Assembly (NCBI GenBank): GCA_035523875.1
Contig: DATKPY010000044.1
Coordinates: 1 to 64,000 of the forward strand
Origin: JASHUC01 sp035523875
GTDB lineage: Bacteria > Pseudomonadota > Gammaproteobacteria > Steroidobacterales > Steroidobacteraceae
Direction: 5' to 3'
Length of the DNA: 64,000 bases
Shown one piece after another: positions 53,985 to 61,223 of this stretch. Both the position numbers and the translations under genes were made by a program. The notes under the pieces are model-generated. The model was given only the letters and a program-made list of their open reading frames with translations. It had not been told where the DNA came from and did no database searches. Each line of letters opens with the position of its first letter. The first letter of the stretch is position 1.

Positions 53985-55725
53985 AGCGCGTGTGAGCTGG
54001 GTGAGCGGACCGGTGCTGCGCGCGCGCGCGATCGCACCCTTCCATCTGCAGGAGTCGATACTCGTGGGCCCGGACGGACTCATCGGGGAGGTCGTCCAGC
54101 TGAGCGGGCAGGAGATCGTCGCGCAAGTCTACGAGGACACGACGGGGCTCAAGCCTGGGACGATCGTGAGGGGCACCGGGCAGGCACTCTCGGCCCGGCT
54201 CGGCCCCGGCCTTCTCGGGCATCTTTTCGATGGGTTGCTGCGGCCGCTTGAGCCCGCGACGGATCCCTTCATCCGACCGCGAGGGAGCGGTCGCGCAGCG
54301 CAACGCCATGCCTTCGAGCCCACAGTGCGGGTCGGTGATGTCGTCCGCTCGGGCGAGCGACTCGGTCTCGTCGGCACAGCGCCGCGACAGAGTTGCCTGA
54401 TCCCGCCTGGCCACGGTGGCACCGTGCTCTCGGTCGCGGACCCGGGGAACTACACCGACGCGGAGCCGATCGCAACCCTCCGCGGCGCGGATGGCGCCTC
54501 CTGCCTGCTCGCGCTCGCGCACGCATGGCCCATCCGCAAGCCCCGGCCCATCGAGAGCCGCCTGCCGCCGTCCGCTCCCATGATCACCGGACAGCGCCTC
54601 CTCGATACCCTCTTTCCCGTGGCGCGCGGCGGGCGCGCCGCGATGCCAGGCGGCTTCGGAACCGGCAAGACCATTCTCCAGGAGGCGATTGCGAAGTGGT
54701 GCGATGCGGACGTGATCGTGTACGTCGGTTGCGGCGAGCGCGGCAACGAAATGGCCGAGGTGCTCGATGAGTTCCCGAGCCTCGAGGACCCGCGCAGCGC
54801 CCGTCCGTTGATGGAGCGCACGGTCATCATCGCGAACGCCTCCAATATGCCGGTCGCCGCGCGCGAGGCCAGCATCTACACCGCCATCACCGTGGCCGAG
54901 TATTTTCGCGATCAGGGGCTCAACGTGGCGTTGATGGCGGACTCGACGAGTCGCTGGGCCGAGGCATTGCGCGAGGTGAGCGGCCGGCTCGGGGAGCTGC
55001 CCGGGGAAGCCGGCTACCCCGCCTATCTGAGCTCGAGACTGGCCGAATTCTATGAGCGGGCCGGCCGCGTGCGTACCTTGGGCGGCGCCGAAGGCTCGGT
55101 GACCCTGATTGGCGCGATAAGCCCGCCCGCGGGAGACTTCTCCGAGCCGGTGACCATGCATACTCGGCGGTGCGTGCGCACGCTCTGGGCGCTCGATCGC
55201 GACCGCGCGCAGGCCCGGTTCTTTCCCGCCGTGCACCCGCTGCAGTCCTACAGCGCCGATGCCGCCGCGCTCGCGCCCTGGTGGCAGAGCCGCGGCAATC
55301 CCCGCTGGAGCGAGCAGCGCACGACCGTGCTCGAGCTGCTCACCGAGCAGGTGCACCTCGACCGCATGGCGCGCATTCTCGGGAAGGATGCCCTCGCGCC
55401 GGCCCAGCAGTTGACGCTCCTCTGCGCGGAGCTCGCGTGCGAGGCGATCCTGCGACAATCCTCGTTCTCACCGGTCGATCGATACTGCTCGCCCGAGCGG
55501 CAAAGCGCGATGCTCGGCATCGTGCTGCGGTTCATCGAGCTCGCGCATGCCGCACTCACGCGCGGTGCCACGATCGAGAGCATTGCCGCGCTGCCGATTC
55601 GCGCCGTCGTGCAGCGCATCGGCGAGGAGTATGGCGAGGATCGGATCGCACAGATCGCTGCGCTCTCGGGGCGCCTCGACTCGGAGTTCGCCACGCTGGC
55701 GGCGGAACCGGCCCGTGCGTCCTGA
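53974..55725 (+). CDS. V/A-type ATPase catalytic subunit A
   Basis: The 583-residue protein starts at GTG after GGAGGAAG. It has the P-loop GGFGTGKTILQEAIAKW (near 225-240), the catalytic Glu in CGERGNEMAEVL, NASNMPVAAREASIYTAIT and DSTSRWAEALREVSGRLGELPGEAGYPAYL, all diagnostic of subunit A, and the inserted non-homologous region (about 100-190) found only in A. The catalytic site appears complete. The last 11 bases overlap the B gene. Confidence 0.96.
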   Translation: MSPEARVSWVSGPVLRARAIAPFHLQESILVGPDGLIGEVVQLSGQEIVAQVYEDTTGLKPGTIVRGTGQALSARLGPGLLGHLFDGLLRPLEPATDPFIRPRGSGRAAQRHAFEPTVRVGDVVRSGERLGLVGTAPRQSCLIPPGHGGTVLSVADPGNYTDAEPIATLRGADGASCLLALAHAWPIRKPRPIESRLPPSAPMITGQRLLDTLFPVARGGRAAMPGGFGTGKTILQEAIAKWCDADVIVYVGCGERGNEMAEVLDEFPSLEDPRSARPLMERTVIIANASNMPVAAREASIYTAITVAEYFRDQGLNVALMADSTSRWAEALREVSGRLGELPGEAGYPAYLSSRLAEFYERAGRVRTLGGAEGSVTLIGAISPPAGDFSEPVTMHTRRCVRTLWALDRDRAQARFFPAVHPLQSYSADAAALAPWWQSRGNPRWSEQRTTVLELLTEQVHLDRMARILGKDALAPAQQLTLLCAELACEAILRQSSFSPVDRYCSPERQSAMLGIVLRFIELAHAALTRGATIESIAALPIRAVVQRIGEEYGEDRIAQIAALSGRLDSEFATLAAEPARAS

Positions 55726-57100
55726 GCTCACCGTCGAGCACTGCGTCGAGCGCATCGAGGGGCCGCTCCTCTACCTCGCGCGCAAGGCCGAGATCGGCCT
55801 CAACTCCACCGTGGAAGTGCTCGATGCCGAGCGCCGCAGCCGCATTGGGCGGGTCGCTGCGCTCGATGCCGGAGCGATGGTGGTCGAGGTGCTCGACTCG
55901 ACGAGTGGACTCGGGCTCGAGGACACGCGGATCCGTCTGTGGAATGAGCCGCTCCTCCTCGGCGTCGGGCCCGGCATGCTCGGGCGCACTTTCGACAGCG
56001 TCGGGCGCCCGATCGACGGCGGCGGCCCGATACCGGCGATGCGCCGCATGCGCATTGATGGGCTCGCGATCAATCCGGCCGCGCGGGCGCTCCCGCGCGA
56101 CTTCATCGAGACCGGAGTCTCCGCCATCGACCTCCTCAACAGCCTGGTGCGCGGACAGAAGCTGCCGCTCTTCTCCGGCGCCGGCCTCCCGCACGATCGC
56201 CTCGCGACGCAGATCGCACTGCACGCGCGCCTGCGCAAGAGCGCCGAGGCCTTCGCGATCGTGTTTGTCGGGATCGGCATTGCGCACGACACCGCCGAGG
56301 CCTTCCGCGAAGCCTTGGCCGCGAGCGCCGCGCTCGAGCACACCGTGATGTTCTTGAACCTCGCGGACGAGCCCGCAACGCAGCGGCTGCTCACCCCGCG
56401 CTACGCCCTTACCGCAGCCGAGTATCTCGCGTTCGTCGAAGGCCGGCACGTGCTCTGCGTCCTCACCGATATGACCAATTACTGCGAGGCACTGCGCGAG
56501 GTCTCGGCAAGCCACGGCGAGCTGCCGAGCCGCAAGGGCTATCCGGGCTATATGTACTCCGACCTCGCGAGTCTCTACGAGCGCGCCGGATGCCTCCGGG
56601 GCCTCCCGGGCACGCTCACGCAGCTGCCGATTCTGTCGATGCCCGGAGATGACATCGGGCATCCGATCGCCGATCTGACAGGCTACATTACCGAGGGACA
56701 GATCGTGCTCGACCGCGACCTCGATCGCCGCGGTATCTATCCTCCGATCCGCGTGCTCCCGAGCCTCTCGCGGCTGATGAACTCGGGCATCGGCGCGGGC
56801 TATACCGACGAGGACCATCCGGCGCTTGCGAGCCAGCTGTTCGCGGCCTACGCGCGAGCGACGCACGTGCGAATCCTCGCGAGCGTCATGGGTGAGGACA
56901 GTCTTCCGGAGATCGACCGGCGATTCCTCGCTTTCGGTCAGGCATTCGAAGAGAAGCTCGTCCGTCAGGAGCATGGGCGCACGCTCGAGGAGAGCATGGC
57001 GATCGGCTGGGAGCTTCTGCGCCAGTTGCCCGTGCTGGAGCTCACGCGCCTCACGCCCCGGCAGATCGCAGCGCATCTCTCGGCGGAACGTCATGCCTGA
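55715..57100 (+). CDS. V/A-type ATPase subunit B
   Basis: The 461-residue, non-catalytic nucleotide-binding subunit shows SAIDLLNSLVRGQKLPLFSGAGLPHDRLA, with the B-type degenerate P-loop, VFVGIGIAHDTAEAF, and TDMTNYCEALREVSASHGELPSRKGYPGYMYSDLASLYERAG with the Arg finger. GTG at 55715 gives the typical start (TVEHCVERIEGPLLYL). It forms the hexameric head with A and overlaps both neighbours. Confidence 0.95.
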   Translation: MRPELTVEHCVERIEGPLLYLARKAEIGLNSTVEVLDAERRSRIGRVAALDAGAMVVEVLDSTSGLGLEDTRIRLWNEPLLLGVGPGMLGRTFDSVGRPIDGGGPIPAMRRMRIDGLAINPAARALPRDFIETGVSAIDLLNSLVRGQKLPLFSGAGLPHDRLATQIALHARLRKSAEAFAIVFVGIGIAHDTAEAFREALAASAALEHTVMFLNLADEPATQRLLTPRYALTAAEYLAFVEGRHVLCVLTDMTNYCEALREVSASHGELPSRKGYPGYMYSDLASLYERAGCLRGLPGTLTQLPILSMPGDDIGHPIADLTGYITEGQIVLDRDLDRRGIYPPIRVLPSLSRLMNSGIGAGYTDEDHPALASQLFAAYARATHVRILASVMGEDSLPEIDRRFLAFGQAFEEKLVRQEHGRTLEESMAIGWELLRQLPVLELTRLTPRQIAAHLSAERHA

Positions 57101-57707
57101 GCTCCGGCGCGAGATCTTCGTCAGCCGCATCGCGCTCCTTGAGCTCGAGGACGAGCGCCGTCTCGCCCGCGAGGGGCACGAGCTGCTCGACGAGAAGCGG
57201 GTGCTGCTCGCCGCCGAGATGCGGCGGCGGCTTGCGCAGCTGCGGTCACTGCGCGCGGAAGCTCAGCGCGCCACGGAGCTTGCGCAAGGGGCACTGCGGG
57301 CTGCGCTCGTGCGGCACGGGCTCGATGAGCTTGCGGTCTACCCGCCGCTCGACTGCGGCGCCGATCACATCGAACTAACCCCCTCGTGGCTGCTCGGCCT
57401 GGAGCTCACCGAGGCGCGGCTCGAGCGCGGCCCCGAGCGCCACACGGAGATCGGGGTCAATGAGACGCGACAGGCGCGCGCCTGCGCGCTCGCGTACCGG
57501 CAGCTCGTTGCGCCGCTCGTGGCGCTCGCGGCGTGCGCGGCGAGCCTGCGGCGTCTCGCCCGGGAGTACGCTCGCACCGAACGGCGCACCCGGGCGATCG
57601 AGAACGTGCTACTGCCGGAAATCGACGCTGCGCTCAAGCTGATCCGCGACGAGCTCGAGAGTGTGGACCTCGAGGAAATCGCTCGGACCCGACATGGCCG
57701 CAGGTGA
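57093..57707 (+). CDS. V/A-type ATPase subunit D (central stalk)
   Basis: The 204-residue protein is largely helical with long N- and C-terminal helices (RIALLELEDERRLAREGHELLDEKR and RAIENVLLPEIDAALKLIRDELE), the latter keeping the R-x-N-A-L-E-type signature near the end as RTRAIENVLLP. It is the gamma-like rotor shaft. It overlaps the B gene by 8 bases and is the last ATPase gene; 128 bases then separate it from the RiPP-like operon. Confidence 0.9.
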   Translation: MPELRREIFVSRIALLELEDERRLAREGHELLDEKRVLLAAEMRRRLAQLRSLRAEAQRATELAQGALRAALVRHGLDELAVYPPLDCGADHIELTPSWLLGLELTEARLERGPERHTEIGVNETRQARACALAYRQLVAPLVALAACAASLRRLAREYARTERRTRAIENVLLPEIDAALKLIRDELESVDLEEIARTRHGRR

Positions 57708-57751
57708 CTCGCCGGATGCGCAGCCGACGACCCTCATCACCCGCGCGTCGC

Positions 57752-57781
57752 TTGACCGCGATCGAGCGTTCGCGGTACACA
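57752..57781 (+). promoter_or_regulatory. Candidate promoter of the RiPP-like operon
   Basis: TTGACC (57752-57757) and TACACA (57776-57781) are 18 bases apart, about 55 bases upstream of the PqqD-like start and after the ATPase operon. The boxes are imperfect and the region is GC-rich. Read-through from the ATPase operon is an alternative source of transcription. Confidence 0.3.
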
Positions 57782-57835
57782 GGGCCGCCCTCGGCTCCCC
57801 GGTCTCCCTCGGCCCTTAGGACGGCGAACACACCC

Positions 57836-58087
57836 ATGAAACTCTCGAAGTACACCAAGTTTCGCGCGGAGAAGTTCGGCGCGGTGTTGTTCGAGACTCG
57901 CTCCGAGAAGGTCTTCACGCTCAATCCGACTGCTGCCGCGGTCGTGAGCGAGATCGGCTCGGGCGCCGACGAGCGTGGTGTCATCGAGCGCCTGAAGAGC
58001 CGGTTCGAAGACCAGGACGGCGCGATCGAGCGCCAGGCGATCGAGTTCATCGCCGAACTGCGGCAAAAAGGGCTGATCGAGGACTAG
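57836..58087 (+). CDS. PqqD-family peptide chaperone (RiPP recognition element)
   Basis: The 83-residue protein follows the PqqD pattern: KFRAEKFGAVLFET, a strand pair with KVFTLNPTAAAVVSEI, and a helical part ending AIEFIAELRQKGLIED. PqqD proteins bind the leader of a small peptide and present it to a radical SAM enzyme. It is the first gene of a tightly packed operon (2-base gap to the first radical SAM gene), so its peptide is most likely the 51-residue product at 61068. PQQ genes proper (pqqB, C, E) are absent. I chose ATG 57836 because the longer frame reads through the intergenic region. Confidence 0.85.
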   Translation: MKLSKYTKFRAEKFGAVLFETRSEKVFTLNPTAAAVVSEIGSGADERGVIERLKSRFEDQDGAIERQAIEFIAELRQKGLIED

Positions 58088-58089
58088 TC

Positions 58090-59061
58090 ATGAGCGGGGA
58101 GACCTCGGCGGCGGTCGCGACCGGCTCCGGCGACCTCGGCGCACCGCTCTACGTCGCGTGGCAGCTCACGAACGAATGCAACCTCGCCTGCCTGCATTGC
58201 ATCGAGGAAAGCGGACCGGGCAAGGCGTTCCGCGACGAGCTGGGAGCGCCCGAGACCTTGCGCATCGTGGATCAGCTCGCCGCGCAGGGTGTCCCCTACC
58301 TCTCGCTCTCGGGCGGCGAGCCGATGGTGCATCCGGCGTTCTTCGAGCTGGTTGAACGGGTGTGCGCGGCGGGCATCGAGCTCAAGATCGAGACCAACGG
58401 CCATTTCCTTGAGCCGGCGAACTGCGAGCGGCTGCAGAGACTCGGCGTCAAGGCGGTACAGGTGAGCCTCGATGGCGCCTCGCGCGAGACTTACAACCGC
58501 ATGCGCGTGCGCGGGGACTTCGATCGGGCGGTCGGCGGCATTCGCGCGCTCGCGGCTGCCGGTGTTCCGATCGAGATCAATTACTCCCCCACGCGCTTCA
58601 ACGCGCACGAGATCGGCGCGGCGATCGATCTCGCAGCCGAGCTCGGCGCCTACAGCTTCTACACCGGTCGCACGATGTACACGGGCAACGCAGTGAAGAC
58701 CTGGCGCGCGATCGTCCCGCAGGAGGAGCAATACGCGAGCTTCTTCGCGGTGCTGCGCGCGAAGAGCACTGAATACCGTGGCCGGATGCGCGTCTACTTC
58801 CACGAGCTGGGGCTCCTCGAGGAGCTGCGCTATCGCTTGAGGCACCCGGCCGCCCTCTTGATCGTCCTGCCGAACGGGCTCGTCAAGCTGATCAACGCGC
58901 TGCCGTTCGTGTGCGGCGATCTGCGCAAGGAGTCTCTGGAGGAGGTCTGGGCGAGGTTCCAGCGCGCCTGGCATGATCCGCGCGTGACCCAGTTCGTGGA
59001 GGATCTGGCCGGGGATCCGCGCAAGACCGCGGCGCTCCACCAATGGGTCTACCTCCAATGA
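58090..59061 (+). CDS. Radical SAM protein 1 of the RiPP-like operon
   Basis: The 323-residue enzyme opens YVAWQLTNECNLACLHCIEE with the CX3CX2C cluster motif (Cys33, 37, 40), followed by LSLSGGEPMVHPAFFELVE and IKIETNGHF-type strands. This W-x-L-T-x-x-C-N start resembles PqqE-, MftC- and NirJ-type maturases. The C-terminal region is short: LIVLPNGLVKLINALPFVCGDLR has one Cys where SPASM domains have several, so I expect no full auxiliary clusters. It follows the PqqD-like gene by 2 bases and overlaps the prenyltransferase gene as ATGA. Its reaction is unknown; peptide crosslinking or side-chain modification is likely. Confidence 0.87.
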   Translation: MSGETSAAVATGSGDLGAPLYVAWQLTNECNLACLHCIEESGPGKAFRDELGAPETLRIVDQLAAQGVPYLSLSGGEPMVHPAFFELVERVCAAGIELKIETNGHFLEPANCERLQRLGVKAVQVSLDGASRETYNRMRVRGDFDRAVGGIRALAAAGVPIEINYSPTRFNAHEIGAAIDLAAELGAYSFYTGRTMYTGNAVKTWRAIVPQEEQYASFFAVLRAKSTEYRGRMRVYFHELGLLEELRYRLRHPAALLIVLPNGLVKLINALPFVCGDLRKESLEEVWARFQRAWHDPRVTQFVEDLAGDPRKTAALHQWVYLQ

Positions 59062-60059
59062 GTCGAGCCTCGCTGGAACGGGGGCCCGCGAGATCGCACC
59101 CGCTCGAGGGCGCCGCGCGCCCTCACGGGGGCTCGCGCGGGCTTCTCGCCACCCTCCTGCGCATGGCGACGCTCGTGCGCTATCGGTTCTTCCTTTATGC
59201 CGGACTCATGCCCTATCTACTGGGCGGCGCGTGGGCGTACGGGGTGGCGCGCGAGTTTCATGCCGGGATATTCTGGATCGGACTCGGTGGGGTCGCGCTC
59301 TCGGTGGTAGGCGTCGAGGCGTTCAACGAATACTTCGATTCGCGCCTCGGAACCGATCGGGTATTCAATCCGGCCGACGTGCCTGCGATGGCGGTGGCCG
59401 TGTTGTGGCTAGGGACGGCCGCATTCGGCGGCGCGCTCGCCGTCGGGATCTATCTCGCGATCGACTATGGCACGCCGGTACTCGTGTTCGCCGCGCTCGG
59501 CGGACTCGCCGCCATCTTCTACGCGGCGCCGCCCATTCGCTGGGCGTACCGGGGCCTCGGCGAGCTCGCGATCGGGCTCGCCTACGGCCCGTGGCTCACT
59601 TTGGGCAGCGTCTACTTGCAGACTCGGACCCTCCCGCGCGGCGCCTGGTGGGCATCCGCCGTCCCGGGATTGCTCATCATGGCGCTCGCCGTCGTCAATG
59701 AGATTCCGGACTACCACCAGGATCGCCTGGTCGGCAAGCGCAACTGGGTCGTGCGGCTCGGCCGCCGCCGCGGCGTGTGGCTGTACGTCGCGCTCGCCTG
59801 CGCGGGGCTGCTCGCGGCCCCCGCGGGTGTAGCCGCGGGCGAATTCCCCGTCGCCTGTCTCGGCGCACTCCTCGCCGCACCGCTCCTCCTCGCGAGCGCG
59901 CACCGCGCGCTACGAAGCTACGAGCAGCCGCGGCGGTTCGCCCCGGCCATCGCGACCATCGTCGGGTGCTACCTGCTCGCCGTGACGCTCTTCGCCGCGG
60001 GCATGGTGTTAAGCGGCGTGCGCCCACCGACGACGGCGCAGCGCGTCTCGGGCTCCTGA
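59058..60059 (+). CDS. UbiA-family prenyltransferase
   Basis: The 333-residue membrane protein has about nine helices after a 40-residue cytoplasmic N-terminus. Both Asp-rich motifs that bind the Mg-prenyl diphosphate are present: NEYFDSRLGTD (about residue 91-101) and NEIPDYHQDRLVGKRNWVVRLG (about 214-235). These match MenA/UbiA-type enzymes that attach isoprenyl chains to aromatic rings. Its placement inside a PqqD/radical SAM/peptide operon, coupled by ATGA to the first radical SAM gene, suggests prenylation of a peptide-derived product, an inference. A stand-alone role in quinone synthesis is the alternative, though no other quinone gene is near. Confidence 0.87.
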   Translation: MSRASLERGPARSHPLEGAARPHGGSRGLLATLLRMATLVRYRFFLYAGLMPYLLGGAWAYGVAREFHAGIFWIGLGGVALSVVGVEAFNEYFDSRLGTDRVFNPADVPAMAVAVLWLGTAAFGGALAVGIYLAIDYGTPVLVFAALGGLAAIFYAAPPIRWAYRGLGELAIGLAYGPWLTLGSVYLQTRTLPRGAWWASAVPGLLIMALAVVNEIPDYHQDRLVGKRNWVVRLGRRRGVWLYVALACAGLLAAPAGVAAGEFPVACLGALLAAPLLLASAHRALRSYEQPRRFAPAIATIVGCYLLAVTLFAAGMVLSGVRPPTTAQRVSGS

Positions 60060-60066
60060 GCGCCGG

Positions 60067-61068
60067 GTGGCGCAGCTCGGAGGTCCCATCGCCCGTCACT
60101 CCATCGATTCGCTTCGCGCGCCGCTCCTCGTCTCCTGGCAGCTCACGCGCAATTGCGATCTGTGCTGCGTGCACTGCTGCACCGAGTCGGCGCCCGGTAA
60201 GCCCTTGCCGGACGAGCTCGATGCAGCCGGTGCGCTGCGGGTTGCCGCCGAGCTCCTGCGCAACGACGTACCGTACGTGATGCTGTGCGGCGGAGAGCCT
60301 CTCATCGTGCCGTTCTTCTTCGAAGTCGCCGCGAAGCTCGGGAACGCGGGCGTACAGCTCAAGATCGAGACCAACGGCCAGCGTCTCGACGGCGCCGCCG
60401 CGCGCGGCCTCGCCTCGCTACCCGTGCGCTCCGTGCAGGTGAGCCTCGATGGCGATACGCCTGAGGTTTACGCCCGCCAGCGCGCCGGTGGGAGCCTCGC
60501 CCGGGCGCACGACGCTTGCCGCGCCGTTCGCGCCGCGGAGATGCCACTCGAGGTCACCTTCGCGCCGACGCGGCTCAACCTCCACGAGGCCCGCGCCGTG
60601 ATCGAGCGGGCGCGCTCGCTGGGCGCGTTTCGCTTCAATACCGGTGCCCTCATGCGCATCGGCACCGCCGCGCGTCGCTGGGCGCAGCTCGAGCCCGATG
60701 CGACGCAGTATCGAGCGTTTCGCGCCCTGCTTGCGGAGCAGGCGCGCTTGCGGTCCGGGGAAATGGAGCTTTACTATGAGCCGTTCTCCATGGAGGAGGC
60801 GCTGCGCGCAGCACTGGAGGAGCCGCCGGCGACGCTGCTCGTGCTGCCGAATGGCCGGGTAAAGGTAGCGGCGGCGCTCCCGTACACCTGCGCGGACCTG
60901 CGCACCGATACGCTCGCGCAGGCATGGGAGGCGTATCGCCGTGCTTGGCACAGTGATGCGGTCATCCATGCCTTGGAACGGGCGGTCGCAGATGCATCGA
61001 GCCATGCGGAAGCAAACACCTGGCTTCCGCTCAACTTCAGACCAAGGTGCGATTCACTGGAGGCATGA
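60067..61068 (+). CDS. Radical SAM protein 2 of the RiPP-like operon
   Basis: The 333-residue protein starts at GTG, 7 bases after the prenyltransferase. VSWQLTRNCDLCCVHCCTES holds CX3CX2C (with additional adjacent Cys), and MLCGGEPLIVPFFFEV and LKIETNGQRLD follow. FAPTRLNLHEARAVIERARSLGAFRFNTGALMRIG parallels proteins 1 and 3. The reduced C-terminus has LLVLPNGRVKVAAALPYTCADLR, again with one Cys. Its stop overlaps the peptide gene's first ATG, so maturase and peptide are translationally linked. It is a diverged paralogue of radical SAM 1 and likely acts on the same peptide. Confidence 0.87.
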   Translation: MAQLGGPIARHSIDSLRAPLLVSWQLTRNCDLCCVHCCTESAPGKPLPDELDAAGALRVAAELLRNDVPYVMLCGGEPLIVPFFFEVAAKLGNAGVQLKIETNGQRLDGAAARGLASLPVRSVQVSLDGDTPEVYARQRAGGSLARAHDACRAVRAAEMPLEVTFAPTRLNLHEARAVIERARSLGAFRFNTGALMRIGTAARRWAQLEPDATQYRAFRALLAEQARLRSGEMELYYEPFSMEEALRAALEEPPATLLVLPNGRVKVAAALPYTCADLRTDTLAQAWEAYRRAWHSDAVIHALERAVADASSHAEANTWLPLNFRPRCDSLEA

Positions 61069-61223
61069 TGAACGACCTGAGCCCTAAGCTCCAAGCCCGT
61101 GACAGCACGGCTCGCGCGCTGCCCGAGTCCCCGGACTCAATCAAGAAGGCCCCGTGGGAGAAGCCCAAGATTGAGGACGTGTCCGAGCAGGTGATGGCCC
61201 AGCCGTACATTCGCTTCACCTGA
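61068..61223 (+). CDS. Candidate RiPP precursor peptide, 51 residues
   Basis: ATG at 61068 (4 bases after GGAGG; another ATG at 61065) opens a 51-codon frame. The leader-like first 28 residues are polar (LSPKLQARDSTARALPES, DSIKK), then come PWEKPKIEDVSEQ and the terminal VMAQPYIRFT. Trp30-x-Lys-Pro recalls the W-x-K-P start of PqqA, the PQQ precursor, and would suit binding by the PqqD-like protein. Tyr47, Arg49 and Phe50 in the tail are candidate modification sites. There is no signal peptide or Cys. It sits between two radical SAM genes with overlapping ends, the classic precursor position. I recognise no named precursor family; identity is inferred from context. Confidence 0.75.
   Translation: MNDLSPKLQARDSTARALPESPDSIKKAPWEKPKIEDVSEQVMAQPYIRFT

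Noticed and set aside
52993..55458. 821-residue minus-strand frame over the ATPase F, E and A genes
   Set aside because: No domain or ribosome-binding site, and it is antisense to intact ATPase subunits.
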